DNA from: ATZT02 sp046048135
GTDB lineage: Bacteria > Actinomycetota > Actinomycetes > S36-B12 > UBA5976
NCBI GenBank assembly: GCA_046048135.1
Contig: JBJOGR010000007.1
Span: 1 to 11,813 of the forward strand
DNA: 11,813 nt
Reading direction: 5' to 3'
This document shows, in pieces, positions 1 through 6,828 of the stretch. A program made the translations under genes and the position numbers. Below the pieces are notes generated by a model. That model was not told the origin of the DNA and made no database searches. It worked only from the letters and a program-made list of their open reading frames with translations. Every line of letters begins with the position of its first letter. Within the stretch, counting starts at the first letter, position 1.

Positions 1-1053
1 TTTCCTCGAACAAGACTTACGCACACATTGGAAGTTGCACAAATTGGAAGAGAGTTGGGGGAAACACTTGGGTGCGATCCTGATTTAGTAGAGACTGCAT
101 GTTTGGCACATGATTTAGGACATCCTCCTTTTGGACATAATGGAGAAGAAGCTCTACATAAATTAAGCAAAGATTTTGGTGGCTTTGAAGGAAATGCACA
201 AACTTTTAGGATATTAACAAGATTAGAATCAAAAACTTTTAAAGATGATAAATCAATTGGATTAAACCTAACAAGAGCAACACTTGATGCGACTACCAAG
301 TATCCATGGGGTTTTGATGGCAAACAACAAAAGTTTGGTTTTTATGAAGAAGATAGAGAAATTTTTGAATGGGTTAGAAAAAATAACAAAGATAAAAATA
401 AGACTTTTGAAACTCAAGTGATGGATATTGCAGATGACATTGCTTACAGTGTTCACGATATCGAAGATGCAATTTATGCAAATCATTTAAATATGGAAAT
501 ACACACGAATACAAAAGATAAACAAAACATAGTTGAATTGGCAAAAAGTGATTACGCAAAAGACCTATCTTTAGAAGTTCTTGAACAAACTTTTGATGAT
601 TTAGTTTCCCAAGATTGGTGGTTAAAGAGATTTACACCTGCGCAAATAGATTTAGCTAAATTAAAAAATATGACAAGTCATTTGATTGGCAAATTCACTG
701 AAGAAATTGAATTTGCAACAAAAGACTTGTATCAAAATAGAATTTTGACACGTTATAACGCCAATTTAGTGGTTCCTGAAAAAACTCGAGCCACAATTGC
801 AATATTGAAGTCGATAGTTAATTTGTATGTTATGCAACGAGAAGGCGCTAAAGAAAAATATGCGAAAGAACAAGAAATTATCGCCAAAATTTATGAGGGT
901 TTAGTCAAAAAACCAGAGAGACTCATGCCTCAATTTAGAGACAACTTAAAAAGTGCAAAAAATTCAAATGAGCAAAATCGAGTGCTCATTGATCAAATTG
1001 CAAGCCTTACAGATGCTTCAGCGTTGCGCTTATTTAATGAATTTGTAGGCTAA
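1..1053 (+). CDS. dgt: dGTP triphosphohydrolase (HD-domain dNTPase), 5' end cut by window edge
   Basis: This is the C-terminal 350 residues of deoxyguanosinetriphosphate triphosphohydrolase, which hydrolyses dGTP (and often other dNTPs) to the nucleoside and triphosphate and helps balance cytosolic dNTP pools. The reading frame is open from base 1, and the peptide before the first possible start (FPRTRLTHT) already belongs to the family core, so the TTG at base 28 is an internal Leu codon. The HD metal site is visible: His8 (LTH), His37-Asp38 (CLAHDLGHPPFGHNGE) and the later Asp pair at residues 145-146 (DIADDIAYSVHD). The family motif GGFEGNAQTFRILTRLE lies near residues 60-76. The C-terminus (DQIASLTDASALRLFNEF) is intact. 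Actinobacterial homologues are near 420 residues, so roughly 60-80 N-terminal residues are outside the window. dnaG begins 5 nt downstream, implying co-transcription. The family call is strong; nucleotide specificity is not visible from sequence. Confidence 0.95.
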   Translation, partial: FPRTRLTHTLEVAQIGRELGETLGCDPDLVETACLAHDLGHPPFGHNGEEALHKLSKDFGGFEGNAQTFRILTRLESKTFKDDKSIGLNLTRATLDATTKYPWGFDGKQQKFGFYEEDREIFEWVRKNNKDKNKTFETQVMDIADDIAYSVHDIEDAIYANHLNMEIHTNTKDKQNIVELAKSDYAKDLSLEVLEQTFDDLVSQDWWLKRFTPAQIDLAKLKNMTSHLIGKFTEEIEFATKDLYQNRILTRYNANLVVPEKTRATIAILKSIVNLYVMQREGAKEKYAKEQEIIAKIYEGLVKKPERLMPQFRDNLKSAKNSNEQNRVLIDQIASLTDASALRLFNEFVG

Positions 1054-1058
1054 GACAT

Positions 1059-2870
1059 ATGCCTGGAAGAATTAGAAATGATGACATTGCTCTAGTTCGT
1101 GATAAATCTCGAATTGATGAAGTAGTTAGGGAACACGTTGCACTAAAAAGTGCAGGTAGTTCGCTTAAAGGTTTATGCCCTTTTCATGATGAAAAAACTC
1201 CTTCATTTCATGTCACGCCAGCAAAAGGCTTTTGGTATTGCTTTGGTTGTGGCGAAGGCGGAGATGTATTTAGTTTTATTCAAAAAGTCGAACATACAAC
1301 TTTTAGTGAAGCTGTAGAAAAATTAGCAAATAAATATAATATTTCTCTTAGATATGAAGAAAATTACACTAACCCAAATGCTGGCCAAAGAAGTAAAGTA
1401 CTTGAAGCAAATAAATTAGCGTCTGAGTTTTACCAAAAAAATTTAGAATCACCAGAAGCAGAGATTGGACGTAAATTTCTAAAAGAGCGTGGTTTTGATA
1501 AAAATTCAGCTCAACTTTTTAACATCGGATTTGCAAGTAAGAATTGGGATAACTTAACAAAATATTTAAAACAAAAAGGTTTTAGTGAGGCCGAACTAGT
1601 TCTCGCAGGACTTTCCATCACTGGTCAAAAAGGAACTTACGATCGATTTAGAGGCAGACTAATTTGGCCAATAAAAGATGCAAGTGGCGAAGTTGTGGGA
1701 TTTGGCGCAAGAAGATTATTTGATGATGATCAAGGGCCAAAATATTTAAATACACCAGAAACTTTAGTTTATAAAAAAAGCCAAGTTCTTTATGGTTTAG
1801 ATCTAGCTAAGAAAGAAATAACTTATAAGAAGCAAGTTGTAATTGTTGAAGGTTATACAGATGTTATGGCCTGTCATTTATCAGGTGTAAAAACAGCAGT
1901 GGCAACTTGCGGAACTGCGTTTGGTGAAGACCATGCAAGGATTCTTAGAAGATTTTTAATGGATGAAGAACAATTCACTGGCGAAATTATTTACACATTT
2001 GATGGTGATGAGGCAGGTCAAAAAGCAGCATTAAAAGCATTTAATCTAGACCAAACATTTTCGACAAGAACATTTGTTGCGATTGAAAAAAACGGTTTAG
2101 ATCCTTGTGATTTAAGACAAAAAAGTGGAAATGATGCAATAGTTGCTCTCATTGCAGCTAAAGTACCTTTATTTGAATTTGTAATAAAAAATGCAATATC
2201 AAAATTTGATTTAAATAACGCAGAAGGAAGAGTGCTGGCATTAAAAGCAGCAGCACCAATAGTTTCAAATATTAAAGATAAAGCTTTGAAACCTGAATAC
2301 ATAAGACTTTTAGCAGGATGGTTAGGAATTGAAATTAATTCAGTCGAACAGGCTGTTAATGATAATAATCGACAAATCAAAAGTTTACCTAGTTCTCCAA
2401 AAGTAAATCAAAATATTAAAGAAAATATTGAATCAAGTATTGAAAAAGAAGCACTTAAATTAATATTTCAGTTTCCACTACTAGTTTCTGATTGGGTTAA
2501 ACAAGTTAATATAGAAGCTTTCACTCAATCACAATTTCGAGAATTGTTTGAAACCATAGAAAAAATTAGTTTAAGCGAAGATCTTATTGCAAAATTGTTG
2601 GAGCAAAATGAAGATGACGAATTTAAAAATCTGATTGCAGCATTAAGTGTTGAAGAATTTAAAGCAAATGTTGATAAAAAATACGTGGATTCAATTTTTG
2701 CTAGATTGCTTGAATTGAGCACTTCTAGAACCATTGCTGATCTTAAGAGTCAATTTCAAAGACTTGAACCTGAATCAAATACTAAAGAGCACGATAAATT
2801 GTTCCAAGACTTACTGGAATTAGAGGAATATAGAAGAGCACTTCGAGAAAAGGCATTGGGAACTACTTGA
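1059..2870 (+). CDS. dnaG: DNA primase DnaG
   Basis: Complete 603-residue bacterial primase, which makes RNA primers at the replication fork and works with the DnaB helicase. The CHC2 zinc-binding domain has Cys40, His43, Cys61 and Cys64 (CPFH...CFGC). The RNA-polymerase core follows, with DRFRGR (195-200), FGARRL (215-220) and KYLNTPET (228-235). The TOPRIM metal-binding residues are Glu264 (VEGYTD) and Asp315/Asp317 (FDGDEAG). DPCDLR at 348-353 is also typical. The last 150 or so residues match the poorly conserved helicase-interaction domain and end in the helical, charged tail LEEYRRALREKA. The start fits the MxGRIRxxDIALVR opening of actinobacterial primases. No good Shine-Dalgarno sequence precedes the ATG, which sits 5 nt after the dgt stop, so translational coupling is likely. 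All catalytic motifs are intact. Confidence 0.98.
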   Translation: MPGRIRNDDIALVRDKSRIDEVVREHVALKSAGSSLKGLCPFHDEKTPSFHVTPAKGFWYCFGCGEGGDVFSFIQKVEHTTFSEAVEKLANKYNISLRYEENYTNPNAGQRSKVLEANKLASEFYQKNLESPEAEIGRKFLKERGFDKNSAQLFNIGFASKNWDNLTKYLKQKGFSEAELVLAGLSITGQKGTYDRFRGRLIWPIKDASGEVVGFGARRLFDDDQGPKYLNTPETLVYKKSQVLYGLDLAKKEITYKKQVVIVEGYTDVMACHLSGVKTAVATCGTAFGEDHARILRRFLMDEEQFTGEIIYTFDGDEAGQKAALKAFNLDQTFSTRTFVAIEKNGLDPCDLRQKSGNDAIVALIAAKVPLFEFVIKNAISKFDLNNAEGRVLALKAAAPIVSNIKDKALKPEYIRLLAGWLGIEINSVEQAVNDNNRQIKSLPSSPKVNQNIKENIESSIEKEALKLIFQFPLLVSDWVKQVNIEAFTQSQFRELFETIEKISLSEDLIAKLLEQNEDDEFKNLIAALSVEEFKANVDKKYVDSIFARLLELSTSRTIADLKSQFQRLEPESNTKEHDKLFQDLLELEEYRRALREKALGTT

Positions 2871-2906
2871 GAAGTGGGCACTTATTATTAAACAGAGAAC
2901 AACTTG

Positions 2907-2922
2907 GTAAGTTTGAACTTAC
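2907..2922. repeat. Perfect inverted repeat in the dnaG-tRNA spacer
   Basis: GTAAGTT (2907-2913) and AACTTAC (2916-2922) are exact reverse complements separated by 2 nt, inside the 64-nt spacer 2871-2934. As RNA, five pairs (GTAAG/CTTAC) could close over a 6-nt loop. The following bases (GCTAAAAGTTATT) are not a proper T-run, so this is a poor intrinsic terminator. It could be an operator, a weak terminator for dgt-dnaG, or chance. The rest of the spacer shows no convincing promoter: TTGGTA at 2904 overlaps the repeat and has no well-placed -10 box. Confidence 0.5.
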
Positions 2923-2934
2923 GCTAAAAGTTAT

Positions 2935-3007
2935 TCCCGCATAGCTCAATTGGCAGAGCACTCGACTGTTAATCGAGTGGTTCCTGGTTCGAGTCCAGGT
3001 GCGGGAG
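2935..3007 (+). tRNA. tRNA-Asn (anticodon GTT)
   Basis: The 73-nt sequence folds as a complete cloverleaf. The acceptor stem TCCCGCA (2935-2941) pairs with TGCGGGA (3000-3006), with G3007 as discriminator. The D stem is GCTC/GAGC. The anticodon stem CTCGA/TCGAG (2961-2965, 2973-2977) carries the loop CTGTTAA with anticodon GTT at 2968-2970, decoding AAC and AAU. The T stem CCTGG/CCAGG (2983-2987, 2995-2999) encloses TTCGAGT. The 3' CCA is not encoded (GCA follows the acceptor stem), so it must be added by the CCA-adding enzyme. The next gene starts 25 nt downstream with no terminator between, so the primary transcript probably runs into it. Confidence 0.97.
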
Positions 3008-3015
3008 CAGAAAAC

Positions 3016-3033
3016 ATGGTCAGAGAAAACTAA
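3016..3033 (+). other. Possible 5-codon leader ORF overlapping the next start
   Basis: ATG GTC AGA GAA AAC TAA begins 9 nt after the tRNA. Its stop shares one base with the ATG of the following gene (TAATG at 3031-3035). The following gene has only a weak purine stretch (AGAGAA) as a ribosome site, so re-initiation from this mini-ORF is conceivable. Nothing beyond the TAATG arrangement supports it, and chance is a real alternative. Confidence 0.2.
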
Positions 3034-3740
3034 TGGCAGGAAAAATAGCCCTTGTTGGTTCTGGGGAATGGCTTCCAGTGATGTTGGATGTCGAAAAAGA
3101 ACTATTTGAAAATCAAAATCCAATTTATGTTCAACTCTCAACAGCTGCAGGTTTAGAAGGACAACAAAGATTAAATCATTGGAAAGAACTTGGCTTTGAG
3201 CAATCAAAAAGATTAGGGGTCGAACAAAGATGGCTTCCAGTTTTCGATGCAGAGTCTGCAAATAATTTTCAAATTGTTGAACAGATTAAAGATGCAGGAG
3301 TAATTTATTTGAGTGGAGGAGATCCAACTTATCTGTCTGAATCACTAAGAAATTCATTAGTTTGGAAAGAGATTGTTTCAAGCTGGAAAAACGGAGCATC
3401 TATTGCAGGTTGCAGTGCAGGTGCAATGGCATTTACCGATTGGGTTCCAACGATGAAAATAAAATTACATAGAAAAGATCAACATGTAAATGGATTAGGT
3501 TTACTTCCACATTTAAGAGTAATCCCTCATTTTGATCGAATGCTTGGTTGGATTCCTGATCTATTAACCAGATATTTACTCAACACACCAGAACATGTGA
3601 CTTTGCTTGGAATAGATGAAGATACAGCTTTAGTAGGAGATGGACATAATTGGAAAGTTAAAGGAAGACAATCAGTGTGGGTATTAACTAAACATGGCAG
3701 AGAAGAATTTAAATCAGGAGAAAATTTAATTACTAATTAG
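3033..3740 (+). CDS. Peptidase S51 family protein (peptidase E / cyanophycinase-like, Ser nucleophile)
   Basis: A 235-residue protein of the class I glutamine-amidotransferase-like fold, in the S51 branch that includes dipeptidase E (cleaves Asp-X dipeptides) and cyanophycinase. It opens with a beta strand and GSGEW (residues 9-13). IYLSGGDPTYL (91-101) is the conserved ligand loop. The nucleophile elbow AGCSAGAM places the nucleophile at Ser128, so it is not a Cys-based amidotransferase. His166 (VIPHFDR) and the acidic cluster in GIDEDTAL (193-200, probably Glu196) would complete the triad. There is no signal peptide or membrane segment, so it should be cytosolic. No other in-frame start lies between the tRNA and this ATG. 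It follows the tRNA by 25 nt, and its 3' end overlaps the convergent GMC gene by 8 bp. The family is clear; the substrate is not, so no gene symbol is given. Confidence 0.85.
   Translation: MAGKIALVGSGEWLPVMLDVEKELFENQNPIYVQLSTAAGLEGQQRLNHWKELGFEQSKRLGVEQRWLPVFDAESANNFQIVEQIKDAGVIYLSGGDPTYLSESLRNSLVWKEIVSSWKNGASIAGCSAGAMAFTDWVPTMKIKLHRKDQHVNGLGLLPHLRVIPHFDRMLGWIPDLLTRYLLNTPEHVTLLGIDEDTALVGDGHNWKVKGRQSVWVLTKHGREEFKSGENLITN
3733..3740. other. Palindrome forming both stop codons of convergent genes
   Basis: CTAATTAG is its own reverse complement. Read on the plus strand it ends in the TAG stop (3738-3740) of the S51 peptidase gene. Read on the minus strand it ends in the TAG stop (3735-3733) of the GMC oxidoreductase gene. 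The two coding regions therefore overlap by exactly these 8 bp, with no spacer in which a conventional bidirectional terminator could sit. Confidence 0.9.
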
Positions 3741-5397
3741 TTTCCCCATGTTTATACCATTTGGCATATTCTGGCTCTAATGGTTTTTTATTTAAAATTA
3801 AATCTGCCGCTTTTTCTGCAACCATCATTACTGGCGCGTAAATATTTGCATTTGTAACGTAAGGAAAAACTGAAGCATCCACCACTCTTAATCCTTCAAC
3901 TCCGTGCACTTTCATGGAATTTGGATCAACTACTGACATTTCATCTGTTCCCATTTTGGCTGTACAAGATGGGTGATAGGCAGTTTCTCCATCTTTGGCA
4001 ACCCATTTTAAAATTTCATCAGGAGTTGAAACACTTGGTCCTGGAGAGATTTCGCCACCATTAAATTCATCCATACCTTTTTGGGTCAATATTTTTCTTG
4101 CAATTTGAATAGCTTCAACCCATTCTCTTTTATCTTGACTAGTAGATAAATAGTTAAATTTTATTGATGGTTTTTCATATGGATTATTACTTTTGATTTT
4201 TACATAACCTCGTGCATCTGAATACATAGGACCGATATGTATTTGATAACCATGACCTTTTGCCGTTACAGTACCGTCATAGCGCACAGCTATAGGTAAG
4301 AAGTGAAACATTAAATTTGGATACAAAACATCTTCATTACTTCTGGCAAATCCGCCACCTTCAAAATGATTTGATGCACCTGGTCCTTTTCTAAAAAATA
4401 GCCAAGCTGCACCTATAAATGGTCTTCTCCAAAGTTGTAAATTTGGTTGTAGCGAAACTGGTTTTTTACAAGAATATTGAACATAAACTTCAAGATGGTC
4501 TTGTAAATTTTGCCCAACACCTGGAAGATTTTTAACAACAGGAATATTTAACTCATTTAAAAGCTTTTCATCACCAACTCCTGAAAGCTGCAAAATTTGT
4601 GGAGTATTTATAGCACCTCCGCAAAGGATAATTTCTTTACCTTTAATAAACTCTTTTTTTCTTGACCAAAGTTTTCTAAAAGTAACTTCAACTCCAACAG
4701 CTTTATTTCCTTCAAAAACTACTTTTTCAACCATGGCACGAGTTTTAATTGTTAGATTTTTTCTATGCTTAACAGGATGAATATAAGCTCTTGCAGAAGA
4801 TAATCGTCTTCCTTTTCTCACATTACGATCAAAAGGGCCAAATCCTTCTTGACGATAACCATTTACATCATCAGTCAAATTGAATCCAGCTTGGACACAA
4901 GATTCAAAAAATGCTTTAAATAAAGGATTTTTTGCAGGTCCCTTTTCTAATTCAAGTGGACCAGAATGTCCTCTAAAAACTGGATCTGAAACATGTATTG
5001 AGTTTTCCATTTTTTTAAAGTAGGGAAGACAATGCGCAAAATCCCAATTTTCTAAACCTTTGTCTTTAGCCCATCTTTCATAGTCCATAGGATTTCCGCG
5101 TTGAAAAATCATGCCATTAATAGAACCTGATCCGCCTAAAATTTTTCCTCTACCGTGATAAACCCTTCTATTGTTCATAAATTCTTCAGGTTCGGATTGA
5201 TATTTCCAATCATAAAATCGGTTACCTATTGGAAAAGTAAGCGCTGCAGGCATGTGGACATAAACATCCCACCAATAATCTGGTCTTCCTGCTTCTAAAA
5301 CTAATACTTGGTTATTTGGATTTTCCGACAAACGATTCGCTAGTACAGAGCCAGCAGATCCACCACCAACAATTATGTAATCGTATTCTTTTTTCAT
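3733..5397 (-). CDS. betA: Choline dehydrogenase-like GMC oxidoreductase
   Basis: A 554-residue FAD enzyme of the glucose-methanol-choline family. It should oxidise choline to betaine aldehyde and perhaps on to glycine betaine. It shows the N-terminal Rossmann motif GGGSAG (11-16) with Glu35 (LVLEAG) for the FAD ribose, GMC signature 1 (GRGKILGGSGSINGM, 82-96) and signature 2 (261-275, GAINTPQILQLSGVG). The catalytic pair is His475 (AYHPSCTAKMG) and Asn518 (TNANIYAP). Long stretches recall E. coli BetA from memory: MPAALTFP, EPEEFMNNRR, LPGVGQNLQDHLE, GASNHFE and DEMSVVD. Length is normal for BetA (about 556). There is no signal peptide; BetA enzymes are usually membrane-associated. Its ATG overlaps the folD stop as ATGA (5394-5397), so it is the last gene of the sox cluster. 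Related GMC alcohol dehydrogenases are hard to exclude, but the cluster favours choline. Confidence 0.85.
   Translation of the reverse strand: MKKEYDYIIVGGGSAGSVLANRLSENPNNQVLVLEAGRPDYWWDVYVHMPAALTFPIGNRFYDWKYQSEPEEFMNNRRVYHGRGKILGGSGSINGMIFQRGNPMDYERWAKDKGLENWDFAHCLPYFKKMENSIHVSDPVFRGHSGPLELEKGPAKNPLFKAFFESCVQAGFNLTDDVNGYRQEGFGPFDRNVRKGRRLSSARAYIHPVKHRKNLTIKTRAMVEKVVFEGNKAVGVEVTFRKLWSRKKEFIKGKEIILCGGAINTPQILQLSGVGDEKLLNELNIPVVKNLPGVGQNLQDHLEVYVQYSCKKPVSLQPNLQLWRRPFIGAAWLFFRKGPGASNHFEGGGFARSNEDVLYPNLMFHFLPIAVRYDGTVTAKGHGYQIHIGPMYSDARGYVKIKSNNPYEKPSIKFNYLSTSQDKREWVEAIQIARKILTQKGMDEFNGGEISPGPSVSTPDEILKWVAKDGETAYHPSCTAKMGTDEMSVVDPNSMKVHGVEGLRVVDASVFPYVTNANIYAPVMMVAEKAADLILNKKPLEPEYAKWYKHGETN
3756..3789 (+). 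terminator. Possible weak terminator for the S51 peptidase transcript, inside betA
   Basis: ACCATT (3756-3761) and AATGGT (3779-3784) can pair across a 17-nt loop. The 3' arm runs into six T's (3784-3789) followed by ATTT. This is the only stem plus T-run seen just after the plus-strand stop, and it lies antisense within the last codons of the GMC gene (the T-run reads as Asn-Lys-Lys there). The stem is short and AT-rich and the loop is long, so this could be chance. Confidence 0.25.
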
Positions 5398-6245
5398 TTA
5401 ATTGATCTTTCAGCTTCATCAACAACGTTTGCTAAAAGCATCGCGCGAGTCATGGGCCCAGTTCCACCAGGCATCGGCGCAAAAAATCCAGCTACATTTT
5501 TGACTTCTGGATCGATATCTCCAACTAGTCCTTTATCTGTTCTTGTAATTCCAACATCTAGTAAAGCTGCACCTTTTTTAATCATGTCTGGTTTTATTAA
5601 ATGAGCAACACCAGCTGCAGCAACAATTATGTCGGCATTTTTTGTGTGCTTAATTAAATCTTTTGTTCCAGTGTGACATAAAGTAACGGTGGCATTTTCT
5701 GATTTTCTTGTCAGTAATAATCCAATAGGTCTACCTACTGTGATGCCACGACCTACAACAACAACTTCAGCACCATCTATTGGCACTTGATATTCGCGCA
5801 ATAATTCAACTATTCCTCTAGGAGTGCATGGAAGTGGAGCACTTTGACCAAGAACTAATCTTCCTAAATTTACTGGATGTAAACCATCTGCATCTTTTTT
5901 CGGATCCATTGCTTCTAATGCTTTATTTGCATCAAGTCCTTTAGGTAAAGGAAGTTGCACAATATAACCTGTGCAATTGGAATCCTTGTTAAGTTTTTCT
6001 ATTGCTTGCATGACATCTTCTTGAGATGAATTTGAAGGAAGATCAACTCTTATTGAAGAAATTCCAACTTCTGAGCAATCTTTGTGTTTTCCGCCAACAT
6101 ATGCATGTGAGCCTGGATCATCTCCGACCAAGATTGTTCCAAGTCCTGGGGTAACACCTTTAGATTTTAATATTTCAACTCGTTTGGCTAATTGAGATTT
6201 AATCTTTTCAGCAGTTTTTTTGCCATCTAAAATTATCGCAGTCAT
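5394..6245 (-). CDS. folD: Bifunctional methylene-THF dehydrogenase / methenyl-THF cyclohydrolase FolD
   Basis: A complete 283-residue FolD, the usual length. It interconverts 5,10-methylene-THF, 5,10-methenyl-THF and 10-formyl-THF, normally with NADP. The active-site pair Tyr49 and Lys53 (AYVGGKHK) is present, with Gln97 in IVQLPLP, the folate loop KDADGLHPVNLG (117-128), the nucleotide-binding loop GRGITVGRP (165-173) and the terminal PGGTGPMT (259-266). It starts 16 nt after soxG behind the clearest ribosome site in the cluster (AGGAG, 8-nt spacing), and its TGA overlaps the GMC start as ATGA. Its position suggests it takes the 5,10-methylene-THF made by sarcosine oxidase and the DMGDH-like protein. 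Sox clusters elsewhere often carry purU or glyA in this role. It may also be the only folD of the genome, which cannot be judged here. Confidence 0.97.
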   Translation of the reverse strand: MTAIILDGKKTAEKIKSQLAKRVEILKSKGVTPGLGTILVGDDPGSHAYVGGKHKDCSEVGISSIRVDLPSNSSQEDVMQAIEKLNKDSNCTGYIVQLPLPKGLDANKALEAMDPKKDADGLHPVNLGRLVLGQSAPLPCTPRGIVELLREYQVPIDGAEVVVVGRGITVGRPIGLLLTRKSENATVTLCHTGTKDLIKHTKNADIIVAAAGVAHLIKPDMIKKGAALLDVGITRTDKGLVGDIDPEVKNVAGFFAPMPGGTGPMTRAMLLANVVDEAERSIK

Positions 6246-6253
6246 TTTTATGT

Positions 6254-6258
6254 CTCCT
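6254..6258 (-). promoter_or_regulatory. Shine-Dalgarno sequence of folD
   Basis: AGGAG on the minus strand, 8 nt before the folD ATG (6245-6243) and inside the 16-nt soxG-folD gap. It is the strongest ribosome site in the window. The other internal genes of this cluster have weak sites or overlap their neighbours, so folD may be initiated more independently than the rest. Confidence 0.7.
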
Positions 6259-6261
6259 AGT

Positions 6262-6828
6262 CTATTGGTTTAAATATTCCATTGATGCATCAGTTAAAAA
6301 ATTCCATAAATGTTGAGCAAAAGAAGATCTTACATATAAATGATATGTATTTACAGGGCCGTGATACAAAATTGCAGGGGATCTAGCAATGACAGACTGG
6401 GCACACATACCAGGTTTAAATACATCTTGATTTAGATTTAATTCCCAGCCGTGCTCCAATACTTCTTTTGCATATTTTCCACTTACTTCAATAAAAGTTC
6501 TTTGCGAAGACACATCAACGATTGATGCAAATTCATTTTTTAATTTACTTCTCAATAATTTCTCATGGTTTAAATTTGCTCCTACTATAAGCCACCAATC
6601 AGGTCCTAATGTTAAAACTGTAAATTTTGAATTTTTAAAAGTTTGACCCACTTTTAAAGGAAGTTTAACTTTAAGAGTATTTTCAATGATTTTTTGTGAT
6701 TTACTTTTTGGTTTAACTCTTATATCAAGAGTTGTGGCAAAAGGCTTTTCTTTAATAAAAATAGATTTCTTTTCTCCAAAAGTTGCTTCATTTAAAGGAC
6801 TCTTTCTAAATTTTTTTAAATTAGCCAT
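6262..6828 (-). CDS. soxG: Sarcosine oxidase gamma subunit SoxG
   Basis: A 188-residue small subunit of heterotetrameric sarcosine oxidase. SoxG has a GcvT/YgfZ-like fold and packs on the complex without known catalytic residues. Recognisable family segments are the opening MANLKK and SPL, LGPDWWLIVG in the middle, VDVSSQRTFIEVSG, then VLEHGWELNL and FKPGMCAQSVIARSPAILYH. I chose the ATG at 6828. It gives the usual SoxG opening and an 8-bp overlap with the soxA stop (ATGGCTAA), whereas the in-frame ATG at 6870 would add 14 residues unlike the family and a 50-bp overlap. An AGGCG about 7 nt upstream may serve as ribosome site. folD follows after 16 nt. Sequence identity in this subunit is always low, so recognition rests on these motifs together with its place after soxA. 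Confidence 0.9.
   Translation of the reverse strand: MANLKKFRKSPLNEATFGEKKSIFIKEKPFATTLDIRVKPKSKSQKIIENTLKVKLPLKVGQTFKNSKFTVLTLGPDWWLIVGANLNHEKLLRSKLKNEFASIVDVSSQRTFIEVSGKYAKEVLEHGWELNLNQDVFKPGMCAQSVIARSPAILYHGPVNTYHLYVRSSFAQHLWNFLTDASMEYLNQ

Noticed and set aside
28..30. TTG as start codon of dgt
   Set aside because: The frame is open upstream to base 1, and the upstream residues (RTRLTH) include a metal-ligand histidine of the HD site, so this is an internal Leu.
2018..2380. 120-codon open frame antisense to dnaG
   Set aside because: It is antisense to a conserved primase, with no ribosome site or family resemblance: a shadow frame.
3068..3241. Twelve-base repeat ATGGCTTCCAGT at 3068-3079 and 3230-3241
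   Set aside because: Both copies encode the same peptide (W-L-P-V) in the peptidase. It is short, isolated and best explained by chance.
2863..3261. 132-codon open frame on the minus strand across the tRNA
   Set aside because: It runs antisense through the tRNA and the start of the S51 peptidase and has no recognisable protein features.
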